Part shown: positions 1-7,230 of the stretch, one piece after another | Layout of the letters: the number at the start of each line of letters is the position of its first letter | Numbering within the stretch: position 1 is the first letter of the stretch | DNA from: Dialister hominis | GTDB lineage: Bacteria > Bacillota > Negativicutes > Veillonellales > Dialisteraceae | Length of the DNA stretch: 64,000 nucleotides | Direction of reading: 5' to 3' | NCBI RefSeq assembly: GCF_007164725.1 | Contig: NZ_AP019697.1 | Span: 2,343,549-2,407,548, forward strand | Notes under the pieces: model-generated | Database searches by the model: none | The model's input: the letters and a program-made list of their open reading frames with translations, nothing else | What the model was told of the DNA's origin: nothing | Program-made: the position numbers and the translations under genes

Positions 1-28
1 AAGGCTCCGGTTTGAAGGGGGGAAACAT

Positions 29-739
29 ATGACAATCGCAGAAATGATGCAGCTGTCCGTACTTGCGGGGCGAGAGGACGCCGCGCAGAAACTCTTCGCC
101 TACAATGACCTCGTCATGGAAATGAGCGGAAAGATCAATTTGACGGGCATCAAGGACCCTGAGGAGAGTCTGATCAAGAACGTCTACGATTCACTGACCG
201 TCTACGAAGAAAAGTATTTTCCAGAAAACGCAAAACTCCTGGATCTTGGCACAGGCGCCGGCTTCCCCGGCGTACCCCTTGCCATTCTCCGGCCTGACAT
301 CCAGGCAGTCCTGGCAGATTCCATCCAGAAAAAACTCACCTTCGTCGAAAACGCATGCCAGAAACTAGGCATCAAAAACGTCAAGTGCCTTCACATCCGC
401 GCCGAAGAAGGCGGAAGAAGAAGAAAAACCAGAGAATCCTTCGACATCGTCACAGCCAGAGCCGTGAAAATGCTCCCCGTTATCTCCGAATGGGCCCTCC
501 CATTCGTCAAGGTCGGCGGCGTCTTCGCAGCCATGAAAGGCCCGGGCGCCTTAGATGAACTCAAGGAATCCGGCAAAATCCTCCGCGAACTCAACGCAGA
601 AGTAGAAGAAGTCAAAAACCTCGAACTTCCTACAGGAGAAAAACGCTGTATCCTCTACATCAGGAAAACAGCCCCATGCCCCAAGACATACCCAAGAAAA
701 ATCGGCATCGCAGAAAAGAAACCGATACTGGGGGAATAA
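29..739 (+). CDS. rsmG: 16S rRNA (guanine-527 N7) methyltransferase RsmG
   Basis: A 236-residue protein that fits RsmG (GidB), which uses SAM to methylate G527 in the 530 loop of 16S rRNA. Visible motifs are the N-terminal NLTGIKDPEE segment, the SAM-binding LLDLGTGAGFPGVPL glycine loop (about residues 70-84), the ARAV motif near 144, and the family-typical C-terminal YPRKIGIAEKKP. The ATG follows a purine-rich GAAGGGGGG site at about 15-23. It ends just before a strong terminator. In many bacteria the gene directly upstream is mnmG, which would lie outside the window. Length is normal for the family. Confidence 0.96.
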   Translation: MTIAEMMQLSVLAGREDAAQKLFAYNDLVMEMSGKINLTGIKDPEESLIKNVYDSLTVYEEKYFPENAKLLDLGTGAGFPGVPLAILRPDIQAVLADSIQKKLTFVENACQKLGIKNVKCLHIRAEEGGRRRKTRESFDIVTARAVKMLPVISEWALPFVKVGGVFAAMKGPGALDELKESGKILRELNAEVEEVKNLELPTGEKRCILYIRKTAPCPKTYPRKIGIAEKKPILGE

Positions 740-749
740 TAGTAGTTAC

Positions 750-780
750 GAAAAAAGGACCCATCGAGGGTCCTTTTTTC
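750..780 (+). terminator. Rho-independent terminator of rsmG
   Basis: AAAAAAGGACCC and GGGTCCTTTTTT are exact complements around the loop ATCGA, with the T run on the + side. Confidence 0.9.
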
Positions 781-1075
781 GTTGTCAGGCTACGCTGACG
801 ACACCGGAAAACCGCGGTAAAACCGCGTGGAACTACATCTCATCCACCGCAAGCGGTCCCCCTTCTCCTGTCGGAGCAAGGTCACCCGTCGAGAGTCCTT
901 TTTTTGTTGTCAGACTACGCTGACGACACCGGAAAACCGCGGTAAAACCGCGGAGAAATGCAACTCATCTACCGCAAGTGGTCCCCCTTCTCCTGACGGA
1001 GCAAGGTCAAAGGCATTCTTCCCCGCTGGGGCAGGTCAAAACCTTACGCATCGTTGCGAACCGATATTATTAACT
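764..1075. repeat. Tandem ~125-bp extragenic repeat, two copies plus tail
   Basis: The block starting TCGAGGGTCC and containing GTTGTCAGGCTACGCTGACG, a CCGCGGTAAAACCGCGG palindrome and CCCCCTTCTCCTG recurs about 125 bp later with few changes. Similar modules occur at many other intergenic sites in this window. The gap between rsmG and the next gene holds no convincing ORF. Confidence 0.75.
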
Positions 1076-1107
1076 GCGATGTACTGAGTCTTGTCTTTTC
1101 CGTTCCC

Positions 1108-1593
1108 TCACTCAATGGCGGCCGGTATCCTTATGGGATTCTTCTCCGGGGCTTTCCACTCGAGTTCTTTTCTTCCTGCTTTCGGGGAGAGGACGTCTCT
1201 CACCAGGCGGATGTGGCGTTCTACGGTGGGGAGGGACCAGTGGGTCAGAAGCTCTCGGCCTCCCGAAAGGCCTATGATGCATTTTCCCTCGCCATCGGTG
1301 TAAAGGCTCCGGATGGCGGACAGGCGCACGTATCCCAGTGATGGCGCTTTGTCCGAAAGTTTGACCTGTACAAATATAGATCCGTCGTTAAAAAGAAGAC
1401 CCGTCCCTCTCTTTCCTTTGAAAAGCTTCCTGCATGCCTGATTGTCATTCCCCATGAATGACGCCATCGTCTGCATATATTTTTCTACCGTGCAGTACGA
1501 CATACTCTCCCACCAGTCCTCATAAATCACCAGGCACGAGGAAGCAGGGCCGGTGACGCAGGGGACAAGCGCAATGATCCTTGATGGTTCCAC
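1108..1593 (-). CDS. Hypothetical protein, possibly ComK-like
   Basis: A 161-residue protein with a GTG start and a CAGGAG site 8 nt upstream. I cannot assign it firmly. The segment from about residue 50 onward (a Cys, then FKGKRGTGLLFNDGS, then PSLGYVRLSAIRSLY, then GGRELLTHWSLPTVERHIR) has the order of elements seen in ComK, the competence transcription factor of Bacillus: Cys-rich start, a GRK-G-T stretch, a middle W/I region, and a late basic segment. Charge pattern and length (ComK is about 190 aa) are compatible, but the resemblance is weak and judged by eye. It has its own promoter and a ~130-nt structured leader. Alternative: an unrelated lineage-specific protein. Confidence 0.6.
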   Translation of the reverse strand: MEPSRIIALVPCVTGPASSCLVIYEDWWESMSYCTVEKYMQTMASFMGNDNQACRKLFKGKRGTGLLFNDGSIFVQVKLSDKAPSLGYVRLSAIRSLYTDGEGKCIIGLSGGRELLTHWSLPTVERHIRLVRDVLSPKAGRKELEWKAPEKNPIRIPAAIE

Positions 1594-1728
1594 TTGCTAC
1601 TCCTGTATTAGACTCACTTCGTTCCGAAAATCCGGCAAGGCTCCGGGAAACAGGAGCCAGCAGGGAATGGCAGCCTTCCCCGCGCCGTCAGGCGGCCGCA
1701 TCTGCCGCCTCGGGTCTTGATGACCTCT
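1594..1728 (-). promoter_or_regulatory. Structured 5' leader of the ComK-like gene
   Basis: Between the -10 box and the GTG lies about 135 nt. On the - strand it can fold into a GAGGCGGC/GCCGCCT hairpin and a GGCTCC/GGAGCC hairpin. I do not recognise a known riboswitch class. Confidence 0.35.
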
Positions 1729-1734
1729 TTAGCA

Positions 1735-1763
1735 ATTATAAACATTTGTTCTACTTTTAGCAA
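1735..1763 (-). promoter_or_regulatory. Sigma-A-type promoter for the ComK-like gene
   Basis: On the - strand TTGCTA, a 17-nt spacer, then TATAAT. The -10 is a perfect consensus. Confidence 0.7.
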
Positions 1764-1839
1764 TACTATCAATTTCACCGAAGCTTTGCAGCTACCAGTC
1801 GTGATGAAAAACACTGTTTCTCCTTTCCCGAGAGCCGCT

Positions 1840-2075
1840 AACCTCGCCTTCCCAGACGGGGAAGGGGGACCGCTTCGCGGTGGATAGGGTTAATTACCGA
1901 CAGCCGGAGGCTGGTTTTATGGTTTCTAAAGGTGCAGTAATAAGTAAAAGGATAGGGTTAATTACCAACAGCCGCAGGTATATAAGTTTAAGACAAATAA
2001 GAACTGAGCTCTTTTATTTCTTCATCGCAGAGCTGCCCCCACGGGGGAAGTGGCGCCGTTAGGCGACGAAAGAGG
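1840..2075. repeat. Extragenic repeat modules
   Basis: Contains CTTCCCAGACGGGGAAGG, ACCGCTTCGCGGT, and two copies of GGATAGGGTTAATTACC (about 70 bp apart) each followed by ACAGCCG. The same modules recur elsewhere in the window. Short ORFs through it are repeat-derived. Confidence 0.65.
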
Positions 2076-2126
2076 TGTAGTTGTTTCTAAAAGGCGAAGC
2101 ATCATCGCACAAGGTTTTAAACCCTC

Positions 2127-2155
2127 CCCGGACTTTTTCTCCTCTTTTTCCGATT
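2127..2155 (+). promoter_or_regulatory. Atypical bipartite promoter of the holin-lysozyme operon
   Basis: CCCGGAC followed by a T-rich 16-nt spacer and CCGATT. The same two boxes at the same 16-nt spacing occur at 6059-6087 upstream of the DUF2922 gene. Neither resembles a sigma-A promoter. The start codon lies about 50 nt downstream. Confidence 0.65.
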
Positions 2156-2204
2156 TTCTTATTGAAGGCCATATCTATATATAAGGAAAAGGAAAGGAGG
2201 TGGG

Positions 2205-2702
2205 ATGATGTGGCGTGATATTGAAGAAGCGGCGCGGCGGCTGATGGATTTGTTTCCTTTGAAAGCGGCGGCCGGGGTCTGCTTATTGTCTTTGGAGCAG
2301 CATGCGCTGATGTTCCTGGCGTTTTCGCTCCTGGTGGCTATGGACTGCCTTTCGAGGTGGCTGGCGATCAGCGCGGGGATGCTGAAGGAAAAGTCGGGGG
2401 AGATTCCTCCCCTGCTGCTCTCGCTTCTCTCGATTCCGGAGGCGCGGCGTAAGGGTTTGATATCCAGTAAGGTGATGAAGGAAGCCGGGCTTTCGAAGCT
2501 CTTTCTTTACAACATTTGCGTGATTGCTGCGGGCCTCGGGGATTATCTTCTGTCATCAGCCGGAAGCCCCTCGGGCCTCTCGGCCATCGCAGTCAGCTAT
2601 TTGTCATCGGCCGAAGCCCTGTCCGTGACGGAGAACCTCTCCGAGGCAGGCGTGAAATCCATGGCAGGATTATTGGAATTATTCAGGAAGAAAGAATCAT
2701 GA
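2205..2702 (+). CDS. Phage-type holin (holin_4/TcdE-like)
   Basis: A 165-residue protein fitting the small holin family that includes phage holins and the clostridial toxin-release holin TcdE. It has an amphipathic N-terminus, hydrophobic segments at about 20-50 (VCLLSLEQHALMFLAFSLLV) and 105-120, and a polar C-terminal tail. A GGAGG site precedes two consecutive ATGs. Its stop overlaps the start of the lysozyme gene (ATGA), so the two are translationally coupled and form a lysis or export pair. No phage structural genes are nearby. Known of the family: holins permeabilise the inner membrane so that a muralytic enzyme reaches peptidoglycan. Whether this pair lyses cells or exports a protein cannot be told from sequence. 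Confidence 0.8.
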   Translation: MMWRDIEEAARRLMDLFPLKAAAGVCLLSLEQHALMFLAFSLLVAMDCLSRWLAISAGMLKEKSGEIPPLLLSLLSIPEARRKGLISSKVMKEAGLSKLFLYNICVIAAGLGDYLLSSAGSPSGLSAIAVSYLSSAEALSVTENLSEAGVKSMAGLLELFRKKES

Positions 2703-3286
2703 GAAAAGGAATTGACGTATCTTGCTTCAACGACGGAGTCGACTGGAAGGATGTGAGAGGAGCAGGGATGGAATTCGCCATCATCCGCCTGGGCTATGGC
2801 CACAGGCACCTGGACGAACTCTTCTACAAACACGTGAACGGCGCCCTCGACGCCGGCCTCTTAGTCGGCACCTACTATTACAGCTACGCCCTCTGCCCCG
2901 AGGACGCCAAAGACGAAGCCCGCTTCACCGTAGACATCTTAGAGGACTGCGGCCTTCCGCCCGAACGCCTCGCCATGGGCTGCTGGTTCGACATGGAAGA
3001 CGCAGACGAATGGAAAACCAAACATGATGCCCTCGATCCATTCCTGTTGACCGACATGTGCGCTGCCTACGTAGAACAGATGGAAGACCTCGGCTACCCC
3101 GCCGGCGTCTACGCATCCCTCTCCTGGCTCGAAGACCTCATCGAAACAAGAGACCTGCCCCTCGGCACACCCCTCTGGTGCGCCCGCTGGGGAAATGAAC
3201 CAGGCTTCCCAGGCGTCCGCCTCTGGCAATACACCGACAAACTCCCCATCGGAAACCAATACTTCGATGGAGACATCTGGTTCTAA
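2699..3286 (+). CDS. GH25-family lysozyme (endolysin-like)
   Basis: A 195-residue single-domain glycoside hydrolase family 25 muramidase, which cleaves the MurNAc-GlcNAc bond. Visible family features are the N-terminal KGIDVSCFN strand with the conserved Asp, FAIIRLGYG, the catalytic acidic pair in GCWFDMEDAD (about residue 100), and the C-terminal LWQYTDK. There is no signal peptide and no cell-wall-binding domain, so access to the wall would need the adjacent holin. I chose the ATG that overlaps the holin stop; an upstream in-frame extension runs inside the holin gene and has no site. It is followed by a terminator. Confidence 0.92.
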   Translation: MRKGIDVSCFNDGVDWKDVRGAGMEFAIIRLGYGHRHLDELFYKHVNGALDAGLLVGTYYYSYALCPEDAKDEARFTVDILEDCGLPPERLAMGCWFDMEDADEWKTKHDALDPFLLTDMCAAYVEQMEDLGYPAGVYASLSWLEDLIETRDLPLGTPLWCARWGNEPGFPGVRLWQYTDKLPIGNQYFDGDIWF

Positions 3287-3327
3287 AAAGAATAACTGAT
3301 GAAAATCAGAAGAACACATGAAATAAG

Positions 3328-3357
3328 AAACAGCTGTGGAAAAAGCAGCTGTTTTTT
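3328..3357 (+). terminator. Terminator of the holin-lysozyme operon
   Basis: AAACAGCTG and CAGCTGTTTTTT flank a short A-rich loop. Confidence 0.75.
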
Positions 3358-3364
3358 AGTGCGG

Positions 3365-3477
3365 GAAAGAGAGTAGATTCCCAAGCAACGCGAGGTTGTG
3401 CGGTTTTTCTTCAGCCGAAGGCTGGTTTAAGGGTGTTGACCTTGCTCCGGCAGGAGAAGGTGGTGCGGATTTGTTAA
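3365..3477. repeat. Extragenic repeat modules interrupted by IS3
   Basis: Holds GCCGAAGGCTGG, GGTGTTGACCTTGCTCCGG and GGAGAAGGTGGTGCGGA, the same modules as at 6741-6960. Matching repeat sequence (GGTGGGAAATTTCTGC and following, about 5191-5245) resumes beyond the IS3 element, so the insertion went into this family. Confidence 0.6.
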
Positions 3478-3525
3478 TACAGACAAATAAATATCATAAA
3501 AAATCTAATCGTAACTTAATCTTAA

Positions 3526-4482
3526 TCATGCAGCCATTGGAGCTGCGTTGAATACTTCCATTGGGGCTAAAAGATGTAATTTGCGCTGAATGCGTTTGTT
3601 GTTGTAGAAGTAGATGTAGCCGTTGATCATGCTTACCACTGCTTTGCGGCTGGTGAATTTACGTGTGTAGTAACGTTCGCGCTTCAGCATTCCCCAGAAC
3701 CCTTCCATCAGACCGTTGTCTGCACAGCAGCCTACGCGGGACATGCTGTGAACCAGTCCTGCTTTTTCAACGATCTTATGGAATCCGTTGCTTGTATACT
3801 GGAATCCACGGTCAGTATGAATCATTGGATGTGCTCCTGGATTCTCTTTAAGTGCCTTTTCCATTGTCTCAAAAGCCAGTGCAGTATTGTTTCTGTCGCC
3901 GATGACATAAGAGACAATCCGACGGTCATGGCCATCAATAATGGCGCTTAAATATAACTTATGCAAAACTCCATCAGCCGTTGTGTATTTGAATTCGGTG
4001 ACATCCGTCATCCATCTTGCATTGGATACGCCTGCATCGAAATCACGGTTCAGCAGGTTTTCAAAAATGTACTTTGGATCCTTTGCGTTACGAGTGCAGC
4101 CATCAGTCTTGTATTTGATCACGGACTTAATATTAAGTATCCGCCTGACACGAAGAACCAGACTGTCACTTACCATAAGGTGGCTCTCGCTATACTTCTT
4201 GATCCAATCGTTCATCCGGCGGTATCCCATATCCGGATATTCCTGATGGATTTTCACGACCTCCTGTGCGACCTTTTCTCTCAGCAGTTCACGGCCGCTC
4301 TTAATATGATTCAGCCAGCCGTAATAAGCTGCCCTGGAGACCTTTGAGAGTCGGCAGAGACTTTCTATGGAGATGTTGGTTTCTTCATGGACTTCTTTTA
4401 TGGCTTTAAAATCTCTGAGAAGGTGAGTAAGGCTGAATCCTTCGAGGAACGCAACCTTTCCTCTATCTCCATCTTTTTTTTT
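3526..4482 (-). CDS. IS3 transposase OrfB (DDE integrase), made by -1 frameshift
   Basis: The rve-type catalytic part of the IS3 transposase. DDE motifs are visible: WMTDVTEF (first Asp), IHTDRGFQYTS (second Asp) and CCADNGLMEGFWGMLKRE (Glu region). The frame stays open upstream of the GTG at 4257 through an HTH_21-like segment (GYRRMNDWIKK) and AIKEVHEETNISIESLC back to the A9 run at 4474-4482, where it meets orfA in the -1 frame. The active product is therefore expected to be an OrfAB fusion. No inactivating stop was seen, so this copy may be functional. Confidence 0.88.
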   Translation of the reverse strand, partial: KKKDGDRGKVAFLEGFSLTHLLRDFKAIKEVHEETNISIESLCRLSKVSRAAYYGWLNHIKSGRELLREKVAQEVVKIHQEYPDMGYRRMNDWIKKYSESHLMVSDSLVLRVRRILNIKSVIKYKTDGCTRNAKDPKYIFENLLNRDFDAGVSNARWMTDVTEFKYTTADGVLHKLYLSAIIDGHDRRIVSYVIGDRNNTALAFETMEKALKENPGAHPMIHTDRGFQYTSNGFHKIVEKAGLVHSMSRVGCCADNGLMEGFWGMLKRERYYTRKFTSRKAVVSMINGYIYFYNNKRIQRKLHLLAPMEVFNAAPMAA

Positions 4483-5129
4483 AGCAGGGCAATCTCTGCT
4501 ATAAGATCCTTCTTCTCTTCAAGAAGTCTGGCATTCTCCTGACGCAGCCGTTCTTCTTCGGTCCGGGGCGTTTGGAGCCTGATTGGCTTTCCTCTGTAAT
4601 CCTCAAGACCAACTTCTCCCATCTCCTTGAACTTTTTTACCCATGTGTAGAGTGTTTGGTAGGACATGTTGTACTTCTTGGCTATCTTGTTGTAATCGCA
4701 TCCACTGGCGATGCACTCCTGAACGATTCTGACTCGCTCTTCCTTGACCGATTGCTGGCGTTTGCCCATAAGATCTCCTCCTTCAGAAACGAGGTCTGTC
4801 AACTTATGCTCATTATACGCCTCAATCCATGTTTTAAGGGAGAGAGTGCCGGAAATTCTGTATTTGGCACAGACGGAAAGCATGGAAACGCCGCCTTTAA
4901 GATATTCCTTTACGGCCTGGATCTTCATCTGATTGGAGTAGTAAGACAAATGCTGCCTGGGCCGCAATCCCTTAAAGCCCTCCTCTTTATACCGGAGAAC
5001 CCATTTTCTGAATGTTATGCGGCTCATATGAAGATTTTCAGCTGCCTGGGTAATCGTAACACCCTGATAGAGATATGAAGCAATCTGGTCTAACATTTCC
5101 TCCGGGGACGCTTTGGTTTTACATGGCAT
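4398..5129 (-). CDS. IS3 OrfA (helix-turn-helix DNA-binding protein)
   Basis: A 243-residue OrfA with two consecutive helix-turn-helix units (ITQAAENLHMSRITFRKW, then YNKIAKKYNMSYQTLYTWV) that recognise the IS ends, and a C-terminal leucine-zipper-like coiled coil (EEERLRQENARLLEEKKDL) used for multimerisation. The slippery A9 run sits near the end of the frame (LLKKKMEIEE). The start has an AGGAGGT site just upstream. Confidence 0.9.
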   Translation of the reverse strand: MPCKTKASPEEMLDQIASYLYQGVTITQAAENLHMSRITFRKWVLRYKEEGFKGLRPRQHLSYYSNQMKIQAVKEYLKGGVSMLSVCAKYRISGTLSLKTWIEAYNEHKLTDLVSEGGDLMGKRQQSVKEERVRIVQECIASGCDYNKIAKKYNMSYQTLYTWVKKFKEMGEVGLEDYRGKPIRLQTPRTEEERLRQENARLLEEKKDLIAEIALLKKKMEIEERLRSSKDSALLTFSEILKP

Positions 5130-5327
5130 AAGAATGACCTCCTAATATATTTATGATATTATTCTGTCTTTCTTGTTGAATCATACCAAAGGTGGGAAAT
5201 TTCTGCTTTTTAAAAATTTCTCGGATGAGATGTAGTTCCTAGGACATGGGCCGGCTGTGCGGTTTTTATCATCACTTCCCCCAAAAAATTTTCCTCTTCC
5301 CACCTCTCTCTAATCCCTATTTTTGCT

Positions 5328-5374
5328 CTTACAGATTCTCTAAGCTCAAATTTCGCTCTTACAGAATCTGTAAG
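5328..5374. promoter_or_regulatory. Two tandem 17-bp palindromes upstream of the sigma-like gene
   Basis: CTTACAGA-A-TCTGTAAG at 5358-5374 is a perfect inverted repeat. A degenerate copy, CTTACAGATTCTCTAAG, lies exactly 30 bp earlier at 5328-5344. A partial third motif (GCTCTACAGGAGC) follows near 5386. The phasing of about three helical turns is typical of an operator. Confidence 0.5.
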
Positions 5375-5484
5375 CCTCATAGATGGCTCTACAGGAGCTG
5401 GTAGCAAACTTGTGTTCGCACCATCGTTCTTGTATCCTGAAACCATCCGGAAATAAAAAAGAGCGCTCGGAAAGATTACAAGCG

Positions 5485-6057
5485 ATGAAGAAAGGAATCA
5501 CGTATAACGAAGAAAGTTTTGAAGAAGACAGGAGACTTGTCAGACTCTGGAAGGAAGGGGACAGGGACGCAGCCGAGGAGCTGCTCAGGAAGTATGATCC
5601 CCTCATCTGCCGCGAAGCGGCCAGTGCGAGAGAGGAGGACCGCGAAGACCTCAGGCAGGAACTGCGCCTCGCATTTCTTGAAATCAGCAAAGCGTACGAC
5701 GAAAAGAAGAAAATCTACTACGCCTACTTCATGAAAATCCGCCTCCACTACGCCAAGGTCGACTACATCGACCAGGACAACCGCCGCCGCGGCAAGGACA
5801 CCGCCTGGCCCGAAGGCTTCGACCCCGCAGACGAAAAAGAGGAGGCCCCGGATATGAAGGACCTTCTCCTCTTTGTTAAAGACCTGCCCCTGGGACCCGT
5901 CGAGAGGACACTCCTGGACTCTATCCTGGCAGGCGACCCCAACAACGTCCAGATGAAAAAGATCCACAAGAAACGCTCCGGCTACTACAGCGCCAAAGCC
6001 CGCCTTGTAGACATCCTCCGCCAGCATAAAGAAGAACTTAGAGAAATTTTAAAATAA
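5485..6057 (+). CDS. Sigma-70-like regulator (TcdR/UviA/SigO type, divergent)
   Basis: A 190-residue protein. About residues 10-60 (RRLVRLWKEGDRDAAEELLRKYDPLI, then DREDLRQELRLAFLEISKAYD) resemble sigma-70 region 2 helices, and the C-terminal quarter (VKDLPLGPVERTLLDSILAGD and following helices) resembles a reduced region 4. I chose the ATG at 5485 because residues upstream of it are not sigma-like; its site is weak (GGAAAG). It sits directly upstream of the DUF2922-DUF1659 genes and, without the IS3 copy, would sit beside the holin-lysozyme operon. Both operons carry the same non-sigma-A promoter, so I infer that it transcribes them. Its own promoter region has palindromes suggesting an outside regulator. 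Confidence 0.72.
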   Translation: MKKGITYNEESFEEDRRLVRLWKEGDRDAAEELLRKYDPLICREAASAREEDREDLRQELRLAFLEISKAYDEKKKIYYAYFMKIRLHYAKVDYIDQDNRRRGKDTAWPEGFDPADEKEEAPDMKDLLLFVKDLPLGPVERTLLDSILAGDPNNVQMKKIHKKRSGYYSAKARLVDILRQHKEELREILK

Positions 6058-6058
6058 T

Positions 6059-6087
6059 CCCGGACTTTTCTTATCCAAATTCCGATT
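6059..6087 (+). promoter_or_regulatory. Atypical bipartite promoter of the DUF2922-DUF1659 operon
   Basis: CCCGGAC, 16 nt, CCGATT: the same boxes and spacing as at 2127-2155. It lies immediately after the stop of the sigma-like gene. Confidence 0.65.
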
Positions 6088-6174
6088 ATATAAACAGAAG
6101 GGCAAGAAGAAAGGAACAACCCGGCCGGCAGGTTGAAAAATCCGAAGCATCCCTTCAGGAAAGGAAGAATAGAC

Positions 6175-6381
6175 ATGAAAGAACTCGTAATGGTATTCGA
6201 CACCAATGGCACATCCAAGATGACCATCTCCATCGACAACCCGAAAGAGGAAATCGCCCTCTCCGACGTACAGGCAGCAGCTGAAAAACTGATCCCGATC
6301 CTGATCACCAGCAGCGGCGCAGAAATCACCGCCCTGAACAAAGCCTCCATCGTCACCACACAGACCGAAGTCCTCGAATAA
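6175..6381 (+). CDS. DUF2922 family protein
   Basis: A 68-residue protein of the DUF2922 type: MKELVMVFDTNGTSKMTISI, then ALSDVQAAAEKLI, then a TALNKASIV segment. These small Firmicute proteins of unknown function are commonly encoded beside DUF1659 genes, as here. The ATG at 6175 follows AGGAAAGGAAG; an in-frame upstream ATG at 6133 lacks a site and adds unrelated residues. It is likely cytosolic, with no membrane segment. Confidence 0.85.
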   Translation: MKELVMVFDTNGTSKMTISIDNPKEEIALSDVQAAAEKLIPILITSSGAEITALNKASIVTTQTEVLE

Positions 6382-6417
6382 TTTTTTGGCCGATAACGGC
6401 AGAAAGGAAACACAACT

Positions 6418-6645
6418 ATGGCAGTCAAGAAAACAGTCTCTGACGTAAAACTTCAGGTTCGCCTCAACAACGGCACCACATCCGGCGGCAACATCGCCAT
6501 CAAGAACATCAACCTGAACAACCTGAAACTCGACGCTACCGAACAGCAGCTCATCGACGCAGGCAACGCAGTAGCCGCCCTCGTCTCCCTCCCCCTCGTA
6601 GGAGTCAGACGCATCGAAGACGGCGACCTCACCAACGAAGAATAA
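6418..6645 (+). CDS. DUF1659 family protein
   Basis: A 75-residue protein with the DUF1659 pattern (LQVRLNNGTTSGGNIAIKN, then LDATEQQLIDAGNAVAALV). Function is unknown. It follows the DUF2922 gene by 36 nt with a GAAAGGAAAC site and shares its promoter and terminator. In other Firmicutes this pair accompanies holin-type or YvrJ genes, so co-operation with the holin-lysozyme pair is a reasonable inference. Confidence 0.88.
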   Translation: MAVKKTVSDVKLQVRLNNGTTSGGNIAIKNINLNNLKLDATEQQLIDAGNAVAALVSLPLVGVRRIEDGDLTNEE

Positions 6646-6697
6646 TCGCCTGGTGAATGATCTGGTGAAACCTCCCAGAGAGAAATAGATCCATTAA

Positions 6698-6727
6698 GAA
6701 ATCCCTCGCCCCGCGGGGGATTTTTTA
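6698..6727 (+). terminator. Terminator of the DUF2922-DUF1659 operon
   Basis: AAATCCC and GGGATTT arms around a GC-rich loop, followed by T6. Confidence 0.75.
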
Positions 6728-6740
6728 ATGCGCGGAAAAC

Positions 6741-6960
6741 CGGATGCAGGGAGTCGATCCTGCTCTGGAAGGGGAGAAGGGCCGTAGGCCGGTCTTAACC
6801 TTGCTCCGGGAGGAGAAGGTGGTGCGGAGCCGACGGATGAGTTGCATTTCGGACAGACTTTAGTCTGGTTTTGTGGTTTTCAACGAACGAAGTGAGGTTT
6901 AAGGGTGTTAACCTTGCTCCGAAGGAGAAGACCTGCTACACAAGAACAAGCCCCAATTTT
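6741..6960. repeat. Extragenic repeat modules
   Basis: Carries GGGCCGTAGGCCGG, CTTAACCTTGCTCCGG, GAGAAGGTGGTGCGGA, GATGAGTTGCATTTC, and CGAACGAAGTGAGG. The rest of the gap (to 7230) has a terminator-like hairpin but no gene. Confidence 0.65.
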
Positions 6961-7067
6961 AATTTTTTGGTATTTTTTGAATTTCTTATAGAATTTCTTG
7001 TCGGATTTCCTGACTGATCCTAACTGATTAGATTTTGGAGTTTGCCTGACTAATTCATTGCACTACG

Positions 7068-7096
7068 AAAAAGCCGATCTCACACTCGGCTTTTTC
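7068..7096 (+). terminator. Terminator-like hairpin before IS30
   Basis: AAAAAGCCGA and TCGGCTTTTT are perfect complements around TCTCACAC. It reads as a terminator in both directions. Confidence 0.7.
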
Positions 7097-7230
7097 CGCT
7101 TTTCTTCACTTGTTTGCCTTATTTACGCAGCAAGGCCTAAGTCGCGATACAAATGCATCACCCGGCCGTAGTATATTCGTAAAAACTTAGCCATTCCTGC
7201 TACTTTTGCTACTTTTTTATACTTCCCGAA

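Larger units (their letters stand above)
3478..5180 (-). mobile_element. IS3-family insertion sequence (IS150-like)
   Basis: Two overlapping reading frames, orfA and orfB, lie between imperfect inverted ends: ACAGACAAATAAATATCATA at the left and the complement of TATGATATTATTCTGTC at the right. Exact termini and target duplication could not be fixed by eye, because both flanks are members of the dispersed repeat family. Confidence 0.85.

Noticed and set aside
764..1075. CRISPR-like tandem repeat
   Set aside because: Only two ~125-bp copies with no uniform short repeat and spacer pattern, and no cas genes.
1880..2062. 60-codon open frame
   Set aside because: Made of extragenic repeat modules; no site.
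2205..3286. Prophage remnant based on holin and lysozyme
   Set aside because: No phage structural, packaging or integrase genes are present, and the pair shares a promoter with non-phage small genes.
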